A stretch of DNA of 10,409 nt from positions 1-10,409 of the forward strand of contig JAIDPP010000163.1 of NCBI GenBank assembly GCA_029062725.1. Direction: 5' to 3'. The stretch is from Muribaculaceae bacterium. Its GTDB lineage: Bacteria > Bacteroidota > Bacteroidia > Bacteroidales > Muribaculaceae. The translations under genes were made by a program, and so were the position numbers. Of this stretch, positions 1 through 7,124 are shown one piece after another; the stretch's first letter is position 1; each line of letters starts with the position of its first letter. Below the pieces are notes generated by a model. The model was not told the origin of the DNA, ran no database searches, and saw only the letters and a list, made by a program, of their open reading frames with translations.

Positions 1-38
1 AGATATAAATTCTCATAGCTAACGATGTTTAACCAACA

Positions 39-91
39 CAATCTCACGGAGAGAGATTGATACGGCAAGGGCGACCGTGAGGCCGCCCTTG
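39..91 (+). terminator. Tandem hairpins, possible terminator of an upstream plus-strand gene
   Basis: Two small inverted repeats lie next to each other. The first pairs CAATCTC (39-45) with GAGATTG (53-59) around a 7-nt loop. The second pairs CAAGGGCG (66-73) with CGCCCTTG (84-91); inside it CC (75-76) can also pair with GG (81-82) around GTGA. The second hairpin is GC-rich and is followed on the plus strand by GTTTATTA, a weak T-rich tail, so it would fit termination of a plus-strand gene lying left of the window. On the minus strand no T tract follows, so it is a poor terminator for the recombinase gene. No gene or tRNA is recognisable in 1-150. Confidence 0.4.
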
Positions 92-150
92 TTTATTACA
101 CCCACGCCGGAACAAAAATCGGTTTGCCTCCTGCATGGCTGTAATCGAAT

Positions 151-1353
151 CTACAGACTTTTCAAAATCATGGAATTAGCCTTATCTACAAGCGTCGTGT
201 CAAGGCTCGCGAGATAAATCCGCGTGGTCGATTCATTCTCATGCCCCATCCCCTCTGCTATCACCGACAGCGGGATCCCCTTCGCTTGTGCTGCGGAAGC
301 CCAACTGTGCCGAGCCACATAAAGCGTAAGCGGTATCGTGATCCCAATCCTCTCCCCTATCCGTTTCAGATTATGGTTGATATTGTATCCCACATTGCGA
401 TATACATACCATTCGTTCACCCCGGTTTTGCGTATGATCGGAAGAAGGTATTCGCTGCGGTTCTCCCCATATTTGTCGAGAATCCGCTGCATCTCCTCCG
501 TCCACTTAATAACCAGTCGCTGGCCGGTCTTCCGGCGCCGGTAAGTAACGTAGCCGTCAGCCAAATCTCTCTTCCGGAGATAGGACATGTCAATTAAACT
601 CATCCCCCGAAGCATAAAACTCATCATAAACATATCCCGCGCGAAGTCCTGACCGGGAAAGCCGGAGAGATCAAGAGCCTTGATCCTGCTTATAGCCGTT
701 AACGGCAAAGCACGCTTCACAGTCTTGTCAATGCCCGTATATACCCGCCGGAATGGATGACGGTCCGCAATCACTCCCTCTTCCACTGCCCTCCGGTAGG
801 CCGCACGCAGAATCCTCATGTAAAACGACACAGTATTCAGGCAATTACCTCTACCTTTGAGCCAGAATTCATATCTTTCCATTATTTCCGCGCTCAGGCA
901 GTCGAGCATGATATCCTCCCCGTTGCGAAAATTCCTGAAGCTGTTCAATGCCGCGGTATATGTCTCGGAAGTGCGTATCTTACCGTTGCGCCTGAGCATT
1001 GAGATAATCCCTTGCATAAAGCGGAACAATCTGTATTCCTCTGAAAAGCGTCGGTATTCTTCCACGACATCATCCGCAGAAAAGCTCACCGCCATGTTTT
1101 CGAACCGATACACGATTCCTGCAAGACGTTCCAAATCGTGGCGCATACTTTCACGTATCACCATAAGGATCCTATGCCGGGCCCCGTTACCGCGGATCTT
1201 TACCACCGACCGTATAGCATCCCATTCCGTCGGGTATAGACGGTAGGTTGTGAAAAGCAGACGCTGTTTCCTCTCATGCAGGATTTGATAGAAGATTGTG
1301 CCCCGTCTGTCTGCCCCAGCCGAAGGCCTTAACTTTACTTTTATCGATGCCAT
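151..1353 (-). CDS. Tyrosine recombinase / phage-type integrase
   Basis: A complete 400-aa site-specific recombinase of the lambda-integrase family that would cut and rejoin DNA through a covalent 3'-phosphotyrosine intermediate. The N-terminus (residues 1-90, starting MASIKVKLRPS) resembles the arm-binding region of Bacteroidetes integrases. Residues 95-200 fit the SAM-like core-binding domain and 215-395 the catalytic domain. The catalytic set is complete: R249 (FMLRGMSLIDM), K275 (RRRKTGQ), R348 with H349 (YVARHSW), H371 (GMGHENE) and nucleophile Y380. The usual first His of the HxxR box is Tyr here, which is common in Bacteroidetes members. No excisionase or transfer genes are visible, so integrative element, orphan or DNA invertase cannot be separated. 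It lies 73 bp after the antiporter stop in the same direction. A perfect inverted repeat overlaps the start codon and may control expression. Confidence 0.95.
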   Translation of the reverse strand: MASIKVKLRPSAGADRRGTIFYQILHERKQRLLFTTYRLYPTEWDAIRSVVKIRGNGARHRILMVIRESMRHDLERLAGIVYRFENMAVSFSADDVVEEYRRFSEEYRLFRFMQGIISMLRRNGKIRTSETYTAALNSFRNFRNGEDIMLDCLSAEIMERYEFWLKGRGNCLNTVSFYMRILRAAYRRAVEEGVIADRHPFRRVYTGIDKTVKRALPLTAISRIKALDLSGFPGQDFARDMFMMSFMLRGMSLIDMSYLRKRDLADGYVTYRRRKTGQRLVIKWTEEMQRILDKYGENRSEYLLPIIRKTGVNEWYVYRNVGYNINHNLKRIGERIGITIPLTLYVARHSWASAAQAKGIPLSVIAEGMGHENESTTRIYLASLDTTLVDKANSMILKSL

Positions 1354-1392
1354 TTATAAAATAGGTATAAAAATTGCACACTATTTTATAAA
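1353..1392. repeat. Perfect 12-bp inverted repeat at the integrase start
   Basis: TTTATAAAATAG (1353-1364) is repeated inverted as CTATTTTATAAA (1381-1392), with 16 nt between. The arm nearest the gene ends on the first base of the integrase ATG. In the mRNA the arms could fold into an AT-rich 12-bp stem covering the ribosome-binding region. As DNA, it could be an operator or a recombinase-binding site for autoregulation. No T tract follows it on the minus strand, so it is unlikely to be the antiporter's terminator. The match is seen directly; the function is inference. Confidence 0.7.
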
Positions 1393-1426
1393 CGACTTGA
1401 ACAACTATCTATAATACCCTAAACCA

Positions 1427-2494
1427 TCACCCCCTAATCACGGTGAAGACCATATACCCTATGTAAAGAGCGACCAAGATGCACCCGAACAAGCGCGTCA
1501 CGCTTTTCCCCTTGGAAAGAAGCGGAACAAACCAGATCAAGGCGGAGGCGCCTACAAGCGTAATGAAATCTACAAAGCCTATGGTATCAGCTGTCAAAGG
1601 GATGACAAGCGCACTCAAACCTACCGAGAGGAGAGAATTGATTATACAGGAACCTACTATATTACCTAAGGCGATGCCGCTCGCACCCTTCACGGTGGCG
1701 GTGACCGAGGTCACAAGATCCGGCAATGCATTACCTATTGCCACAACAGTCAGGGCAACCATCCCTTGGCTCATACCTATTTTCAAAGCCAATCCGCTCG
1801 CACCGTCCACAACCCAGTTGCCGCCGATAACTAACGCACCAAGTCCTGCAACAATCATCAGCCATGAAAACCATTGTTTCTTTCTCAATTCAGAAACCTC
1901 CATCTTCAAGACACTCAGATCGCTCTTAATGGAATGAGACGAAACTATTCCTGCCTTTGCGCTCTGACTTTCTACATCCTCGTTGGCTCCCTCCTCCATT
2001 TCCGAGGCTGAAACGGTTTTCTCATTTTTTGAAGAAAGAATCATGAACCACATATAGAATATGAAGATTACGATAAGCATTATTCCGGCAGACCTGTTTA
2101 CCACATTGTGATCCAAACCATCGAAAAGTACCGTATCTCCTGCTACCCACAAAGCGCCCGACGCAATCAAGAGGATCGGAAGATCCTGGTATCGCATCAC
2201 ACCACTCACCTTCCAGGGGCGGATGATCCCCATTATTCCTATCACAAGAAGAAGGTCAAATATATTGGAACCCATCACCTCACCGATTGCCATAGCAGGA
2301 TTATTTTCGAATGCCGACTCTACGCAGACCACCATATCGGGCAACGTACTCCCCAGAGCCACTACCGTAAGACCTATTATCAGATGAGATACCTTGAATC
2401 TCTTTGCCACTGCGACAGCCCCATCCGTGACATAGTTAGCCCCAAAAACCAAAAGTACAAGGCCAAGCAGAAGAAATAGAATATCGTGGAACAT
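1427..2494 (-). CDS. CaCA-superfamily Na+(K+)/Ca2+ antiporter
   Basis: An inner-membrane cation antiporter of 355 aa, about the usual length for the YrbG/NCX-type family, probably exchanging Ca2+ or another divalent cation for Na+ or H+. It has the expected internal duplication, two hydrophobic halves (residues about 1-155 and 208-355) joined by a charged cytosolic loop (about 156-206). The first alpha repeat reads VALGSTLPD (D53) followed by GSNIFD (75-80). The second reads VAIGNALPD (D259) followed by GSCIIN (281-286). The acidic residue usually is Glu in this position, so Asp in both halves is notable. I chose the ATG at 2494 because the protein then begins MFHDILFLLLG, as in relatives; the frame can be extended ten codons to a TTG at 2524, which seems unlikely. 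It lies behind the cstA terminator and so probably has its own promoter, although I see no clear TAnnTTTG box. Confidence 0.9.
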   Translation of the reverse strand: MFHDILFLLLGLVLLVFGANYVTDGAVAVAKRFKVSHLIIGLTVVALGSTLPDMVVCVESAFENNPAMAIGEVMGSNIFDLLLVIGIMGIIRPWKVSGVMRYQDLPILLIASGALWVAGDTVLFDGLDHNVVNRSAGIMLIVIFIFYMWFMILSSKNEKTVSASEMEEGANEDVESQSAKAGIVSSHSIKSDLSVLKMEVSELRKKQWFSWLMIVAGLGALVIGGNWVVDGASGLALKIGMSQGMVALTVVAIGNALPDLVTSVTATVKGASGIALGNIVGSCIINSLLSVGLSALVIPLTADTIGFVDFITLVGASALIWFVPLLSKGKSVTRLFGCILVALYIGYMVFTVIRG

Positions 2495-2563
2495 AACATT
2501 AAGTTTTTGCTCTTTCAACGTCAATAAGGAGCTTATGGTTCAGTGTTGTATCTTCACGCAAAA

Positions 2564-2597
2564 AATAATGAATCCATAATCATACGGATTCATTATT
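2564..2597 (-). terminator. Rho-independent terminator of cstA
   Basis: On the minus strand AATAATGAATCC (2597-2586) pairs perfectly with GGATTCATTATT (2575-2564) around a 10-nt loop, and a run of T residues follows directly (2563 downward). It starts 25 bp after the cstA stop codon and lies upstream of the antiporter start, so it should end the cstA transcript and separate the two transporters into different transcription units. Confidence 0.85.
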
Positions 2598-2622
2598 GTT
2601 TTGCAAACCAACTAAGTTTAAC

Positions 2623-4080
2623 TTATTCAAGGATAAGTTTGTCGGCATTTAAGTTACGCCTCCAATAAAAGAAGAGACCCGTACAAATCAGGGTTGCAAA
2701 TATTCCTATGCACTCTGAATACAACAAAGGGAGACCGAACCCTTCAGTATAAGCTCCGAGAGGTGCGTAGCAGATGAAGGTGACGCACAAAGCCGTCATG
2801 AACATCGCCGGAACCATTGTTATTAGGTAAGCCTTCCCTGTCTTTGCAAGATACACGCTGCAAGCCCATAAAGTAAAAATTGAAAGCGTCTGATTGCACC
2901 ATGCGAAATAACGCCACAGGACATCGAAATTCACTCTGAGTAACAAGAAACTGACCGCGATTATCGGAAGCGTGACAAGGAGACGTTTCACCAGTTGCTT
3001 CTGACTTATCCCGAGGGCATCGGCTATGATGAGACGCAGACTACGCATGGCCGTGTCGCCGGTAGTGATGGGAGCCGCTATCACTCCGAGGATAGCTAAT
3101 ACACCTCCGAACGTGCCGAGCCATTTCACACACACTTCATGCACAAGGATGCCTGCATCCTGTCCGTTGGAGGCCATATAGGAAGCCAGTCGGTCATATC
3201 CGCCCGTAAAGGCGATGGCAGCCGCGGCCCAGATCAGAGCCACTATCCCTTCAGAGACCATAGCGCCATAGAATACCTTTCGGCCATGCTTCTCGTTTTT
3301 AAGGCAGCGGGCCATCATCGGACTCTGAGTGGCATGGAACCCGGAGATAGCTCCGCATGCAATGGAGATACACATCATCGGGAATATTGGAGCCGCCTCT
3401 CCGGCCTGATGACGGTTAGCCAGACCCTCCGAAAAACCGTCCGGGATGTCCACCCCGTTATATATCATATAACCCATTATCCCGACAGCCATGAAAAGAA
3501 GAGCGAAGCCGAAAATAGGATATAGATTTCCTATCAGCTTATCGACGGGCAGGAGCGTAGCCAATACATAATAAAGGAAGATCGCTATCGCCCAGAAAGT
3601 GGCGTCAAGATGTTCGGGCGTCAGAGTGGCGAGAAGATTAGCCGGTGTCCTTACAAAAACCGCTACAACCATTACGAGCAAAATACAGGTGAATATGCTC
3701 ATCACCACCTTGATCTTCTTCCCCAGTTCGGTGCCTACTATCTCGGGGAGCGATTTTCCCCCCTGACGCAGAGAGATCATCCCGGAGATGAAATCATGCA
3801 CTGCACCGGCAAATATCGTGCCGAATACGATCCAGATGAAAGCCGCCGGCCCATACATCACGCCCATTATTGCGCCGAAAATAGGCCCTACGCCGGCTAT
3901 GTTGAGAAACTGTATCAGATAGACCTTCCAGGTCGGCATCGCCACATAGTCGATTCCGTCGGCCATCGAGGACGCCGGCGTCGGTCGGGATGGATCTATC
4001 TTGAATATCCTCTCGACAAGGGAGCCGTAGAGGAAATAGCCGGCCACAAGGAGGGCCAGGGCAATCAGAAATGAAATCAT
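2623..4080 (-). CDS. cstA: CstA-family carbon starvation protein (peptide/pyruvate transporter)
   Basis: An integral inner-membrane transporter of 485 aa. Family members import peptides or pyruvate, with E. coli CstA and BtsT as models. Strong family signatures are QFLNIAGVGPIFGAIMG (57-73), the block AGAVHDFISGMISLRQGGKS (91-110) followed by LPEIVG, a central FHATQSPMMARCL segment, and GDTAMRSLRLIIADALG. Many hydrophobic helices fill the chain. It is much shorter than the roughly 700-aa E. coli proteins but has the family core from start to end, so it looks like the compact form rather than a truncation. The start ATG at 4080 lies 25 bp after the stop of the GLUG reading frame, with no terminator and no recognisable -7 box in the gap. 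Transcription may therefore come partly from the surface-protein operon. Substrate cannot be decided from sequence. Confidence 0.93.
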   Translation of the reverse strand: MISFLIALALLVAGYFLYGSLVERIFKIDPSRPTPASSMADGIDYVAMPTWKVYLIQFLNIAGVGPIFGAIMGVMYGPAAFIWIVFGTIFAGAVHDFISGMISLRQGGKSLPEIVGTELGKKIKVVMSIFTCILLVMVVAVFVRTPANLLATLTPEHLDATFWAIAIFLYYVLATLLPVDKLIGNLYPIFGFALLFMAVGIMGYMIYNGVDIPDGFSEGLANRHQAGEAAPIFPMMCISIACGAISGFHATQSPMMARCLKNEKHGRKVFYGAMVSEGIVALIWAAAAIAFTGGYDRLASYMASNGQDAGILVHEVCVKWLGTFGGVLAILGVIAAPITTGDTAMRSLRLIIADALGISQKQLVKRLLVTLPIIAVSFLLLRVNFDVLWRYFAWCNQTLSIFTLWACSVYLAKTGKAYLITMVPAMFMTALCVTFICYAPLGAYTEGFGLPLLYSECIGIFATLICTGLFFYWRRNLNADKLILE

Positions 4081-4105
4081 CGTGTATTGGTTTTAAATTG
4101 AATTT

Positions 4106-5758
4106 TTAATATATTACGTCCCTCCATTTGCAACGGGTGAGGACCGGGCCTCCGGCAGACATTGACCATACCTCCGTGAAATCAAGGCCGCCGAAACTGC
4201 TCTGCTTAGTGAAATTCGCTCCCGACACTTTAGTCCCGCTCGGCCATCCTGCTCCAGTCCCTTCAAGATAATATAGTGATGAATGGTTGAATATTGAGCC
4301 GCTTTTATGTGTGCCTATCGTGGCGTTTCCGTAAGATACCTTCCCTTGGTTGACAACCCGGTATATATTTGTAAGGTGATCCACACATCCGATTATTCCC
4401 CCGGAATCGTGACTCTGATGACAGGGGATTTCTCCGAGATTATGGCAGTTCTGAAGTTCACCTGCCTCCTCAAGATAGCCGGTTACGCCACCTACAAAAG
4501 AGTCGCGGTTACCGCTGCTGACGGCCGCCGTGTTGACACACTCCCTGATATCGACATTCTGGTATTTATCCATAAGTCCCGTGGAGTCGGAATCCCTGCC
4601 GGCCGTGCCGGTAATACCTCCGACACCGTGGACAGCTTCCTCCGAATAGACCTCGCCATGATTTGCGCAGGTTCTTATAGACGTCCATTTGTTGGTGTAG
4701 CCGACAATACCTCCGACACCACCGCTATGATTCGACCCGGTCCCTCTGCCGTAGATTTTTCCCGCGTTCATACAATCGGATATTTTTATATCGGTGTTGT
4801 AGGTATAGTCGTAAGTTGTTCCCGGATGGAATTTTGTCACATCGACACCTCCTATGATACCTCCCACATAACTTCCTCCGGAGATATCTCCAACGTTGAC
4901 ACACCATTTTATGTTCCATTCATTGTTGGCGGTATCATCCTCCGGATAATCTTTGAAAAGACAGCCTATCACTCCGCCTGTGTATTCGCCGCCGGTGATC
5001 TTTCCATAGTTGACGCAATCCTGAAGTGACCCTCTGTTCTTGGTATGGAAATTGCCTACTATCCCTCCGACAGGAGAAGCTGCGGAGGTATCGATGATAC
5101 CGGTGAATGTGCAGTCTTCAAGAACGGTGAAGTTATCGGTCTCGTTAATATACCCTGCGATTCCCCCCAGGTTCTTGCTCCCGCTCACAGTGGCCGCACA
5201 TGAGAGATAATGCAACTCCGAATCGGAAGCATACCCTACTATACCACCGGCCGACTGATTCCCGGCCACCACACCGCTATATACCGAAGAAAAACCGGCA
5301 GGGGAAGGAACCCTTATCGCCGAGCCGTGTTCGGAGAAGTCAAAGCGTGATGTTCCCTTGAGCACAGACCTGATAATGCGGCCGGCGAATCCACCGGTCT
5401 CGTTGTTGCCGTTCACGCGCATCGTGTTGCCTACGGAAGCTGCCGACTGTCCGAAAAGGAAGTTCTCGGTGCTTATGGTCGTTTCTTGGAATCCTCCGAA
5501 TGCTCCAACGACCAACACGTTGCCACTGACGGGCAGATTGATCTTGATTTGAGATTCGACTTTAAGCTCTCCACCTATCCAATAGCCGCAGAAGCCTCCG
5601 ACGTAATGATCTCCGGTCACTTTGGCCTCGGCGTCATCCGCAGCGATACGTGAGGACAGGTCATCGCCGATGATGCTTATTCCTTTGGAAGAAGACGGAA
5701 GTTCTGCCTTTCCGATAAAACCTCCGACATTATACTGGCCGTTAACTACGGAATACAT
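4106..5758 (-). CDS. GLUG-repeat protein, 3' part of a probably frameshifted lipoprotein gene
   Basis: This 550-aa reading frame has no signal peptide and begins in mid-repeat (MYSVVNGQYNVGGFIG). It carries about a dozen GLUG-type repeats, recognisable by GG[IVF]xG, at residues 12, 54, 122, 171, 198, 231, 261, 299, 349, 380, 423 and 453. Between them lie conserved Cys-Asn positions such as QDCVN, KWCVN, SDCMN and RECVN. These repeats are expected to stack as a beta-helix. The C-terminal 55 residues (YYLEGTGAGW through WSMSAGGPVL) look like a normal end cap, so the 3' end is intact. Its start overlaps the end of the upstream frame by 13 nt, in the -1 frame. Either it is the continuation of that gene after a one-base deletion or sequencing error, or a coupled second cistron starting at 5758, where AAGGA lies 6 nt upstream. 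Without a signal peptide a separate product would stay in the cytoplasm, which makes the frameshift more likely. Confidence 0.85.
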   Translation of the reverse strand: MYSVVNGQYNVGGFIGKAELPSSSKGISIIGDDLSSRIAADDAEAKVTGDHYVGGFCGYWIGGELKVESQIKINLPVSGNVLVVGAFGGFQETTISTENFLFGQSAASVGNTMRVNGNNETGGFAGRIIRSVLKGTSRFDFSEHGSAIRVPSPAGFSSVYSGVVAGNQSAGGIVGYASDSELHYLSCAATVSGSKNLGGIAGYINETDNFTVLEDCTFTGIIDTSAASPVGGIVGNFHTKNRGSLQDCVNYGKITGGEYTGGVIGCLFKDYPEDDTANNEWNIKWCVNVGDISGGSYVGGIIGGVDVTKFHPGTTYDYTYNTDIKISDCMNAGKIYGRGTGSNHSGGVGGIVGYTNKWTSIRTCANHGEVYSEEAVHGVGGITGTAGRDSDSTGLMDKYQNVDIRECVNTAAVSSGNRDSFVGGVTGYLEEAGELQNCHNLGEIPCHQSHDSGGIIGCVDHLTNIYRVVNQGKVSYGNATIGTHKSGSIFNHSSLYYLEGTGAGWPSGTKVSGANFTKQSSFGGLDFTEVWSMSAGGPVLTRCKWRDVIY

Positions 5759-7086
5759 CCGGCATCCTTAAACTGAAGCAAGCTGTTCTGGGAAGTATAT
5801 CCTACCATTCCGCCGATATTGTCAGCAGCTTTTCCACCTACGGGACAAAGTATATGGCACTTTTCAAGCTTATGGTCCCCTGCCGACTTATCGATATTCC
5901 CGATGATTCCGCCTGCCGACTGCACAGTAGCCCCGATTATCGCTATGTCGGAATCCTCGCCGCTGACCTTGTGCTCGAGATGTGCATCGGTGATGGAGAC
6001 GGTGCCGAGAGAACTGCCGATAATTCCTCCGACGTTTTTATTCCCCGAAACTGAGAAATGCTGGGTCTTGACGCCGGCGACGCTGACAGTGGTCTTCGGA
6101 TTGACACACCCTATTACGCCGCCGATGTTCTCGGTTCCGCTTACGTCCATACTAAGCTCCAGTCCCGTAGCGACAAGGCTCCCGTCCACCACGCTTCCGG
6201 CAATGGCTCCTATGGAATATCCGTCTTTCAAAAATCCGGCAATCCTGATGTTGCTGACCGAGATATCTCCGGAAGTATAACCGGCCAAAACTCCGGATTC
6301 CCTATTAAAACCACTCATCGACACCTCGGAGAGTGTCAGATTCTCCACGGCCGCTGTGCCGAGAAGGGAGTTGAAAAGACCTATATGAGAGTCGGAATCC
6401 TCCCTTCCGCTTCCATGATAATAGAGACTCTTTATTGCATGGCCGTCTCCGTCGTAAATGCCCGCAAACGGCGCGCCCCAGTAACCGCGACCCGGTATGA
6501 GGGCGCTCTGATCGGGAGCCTTAACGTCTGCCGTCTGCCTGAATTTCAGTCCGTCTCCGTAACTTTCCGTATCGTCGGAGAGGTTGATGAGAAACATTGA
6601 GAAGTCCTCATCACTCCCGATAAGATAGGGGTTTTCCTCGGTTCCATCACCATCGAGCATATAGGCAGGTATTATTATCGACACACTTTCAAGCATGTTG
6701 GCGGAGAAGATCGCTGCCAGTCGGCCGGGAATAGAGGTGCCGTCAGCTCGCCGCATTGTCATTATGTATTTTCCATCGCTTATCTCCGTCTCCTCAGGAA
6801 TCTTCATCTGAAACCTGAACTGACCGTCAACCCTCTCCACACCGGCTCCGAAACACTGTGTTGACCCGCTGCGTGATATGAGCGCTATGCTGACGGAATC
6901 CACGTTTTCCGGAAAATTGTAATTTTCCGCACTCAGTGAGAAAGAGGAGATCTTATGTCCTTGGTGGTGCTCCAACTCGGGACGTATCTTCGGCATCTCC
7001 ACATCATCGCCGCATCCGGCGAACAGCAGGCACCCCAAACCCATCATCCCGGGAATAATATGTATGAAAAATCTTCTTCCAATCAT
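5746..7086 (-). CDS. GLUG-repeat lipoprotein, 5' part of a probably frameshifted gene
   Basis: A 446-aa lipoprotein frame. I place the start at 7086: the protein then begins MIGRRFFIHI and has a hydrophobic core and lipobox LFAGC with lipidated C25. The open frame extends 43 more codons upstream, but that part is not signal-like and overlaps the preceding gene. GDDVE after the cysteine resembles the acidic lipoprotein export signal of Bacteroidetes, suggesting exposure on the cell surface. Residues 45-140 look like a beta-sandwich with an ISDGKY motif. Residues 145-158 (DGDGTEENPYLIGS) and 208-221 (AGIYDGDGHAIKSL) form the standard N-terminal cap of GLUG beta-helices. Repeats with [AG][IVLM]xG follow at 265, 293, 322, 353, 392 and 425. 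The frame then ends abruptly in mid-repeat (FKDAGCIP, stop). It starts 38 bp after the larger GLUG gene, so the two probably share a transcript. Ligand unknown; adhesin or glycan binding is a guess. Confidence 0.85.
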   Translation of the reverse strand: MIGRRFFIHIIPGMMGLGCLLFAGCGDDVEMPKIRPELEHHQGHKISSFSLSAENYNFPENVDSVSIALISRSGSTQCFGAGVERVDGQFRFQMKIPEETEISDGKYIMTMRRADGTSIPGRLAAIFSANMLESVSIIIPAYMLDGDGTEENPYLIGSDEDFSMFLINLSDDTESYGDGLKFRQTADVKAPDQSALIPGRGYWGAPFAGIYDGDGHAIKSLYYHGSGREDSDSHIGLFNSLLGTAAVENLTLSEVSMSGFNRESGVLAGYTSGDISVSNIRIAGFLKDGYSIGAIAGSVVDGSLVATGLELSMDVSGTENIGGVIGCVNPKTTVSVAGVKTQHFSVSGNKNVGGIIGSSLGTVSITDAHLEHKVSGEDSDIAIIGATVQSAGGIIGNIDKSAGDHKLEKCHILCPVGGKAADNIGGMVGYTSQNSLLQFKDAGCIP

Positions 7087-7124
7087 AATCGGGTGGTTGA
7101 AGGAAGCGAAAATTCCCTGAAAGC

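Noticed and set aside
1..150. tRNA or attachment site near the integrase end
   Set aside because: TCGAATC at 144-150 looks like a T-loop piece, but no acceptor or anticodon stem can be built around it.
2495..2524. TTG start giving ten more residues to the antiporter
   Set aside because: The ATG at 2494 gives the usual family N-terminus beginning directly before the first membrane helix.
4307..5029. A 240-codon open frame on the plus strand
   Set aside because: It is antisense to the well-supported GLUG frame, has no family resemblance and no start signals. Long antisense frames are expected opposite Gly/Ser-rich repeats.
5746..5767. Programmed -1 ribosomal frameshift
   Set aside because: No slippery heptamer and no clear downstream stem is visible in the only interval where a slip would work.
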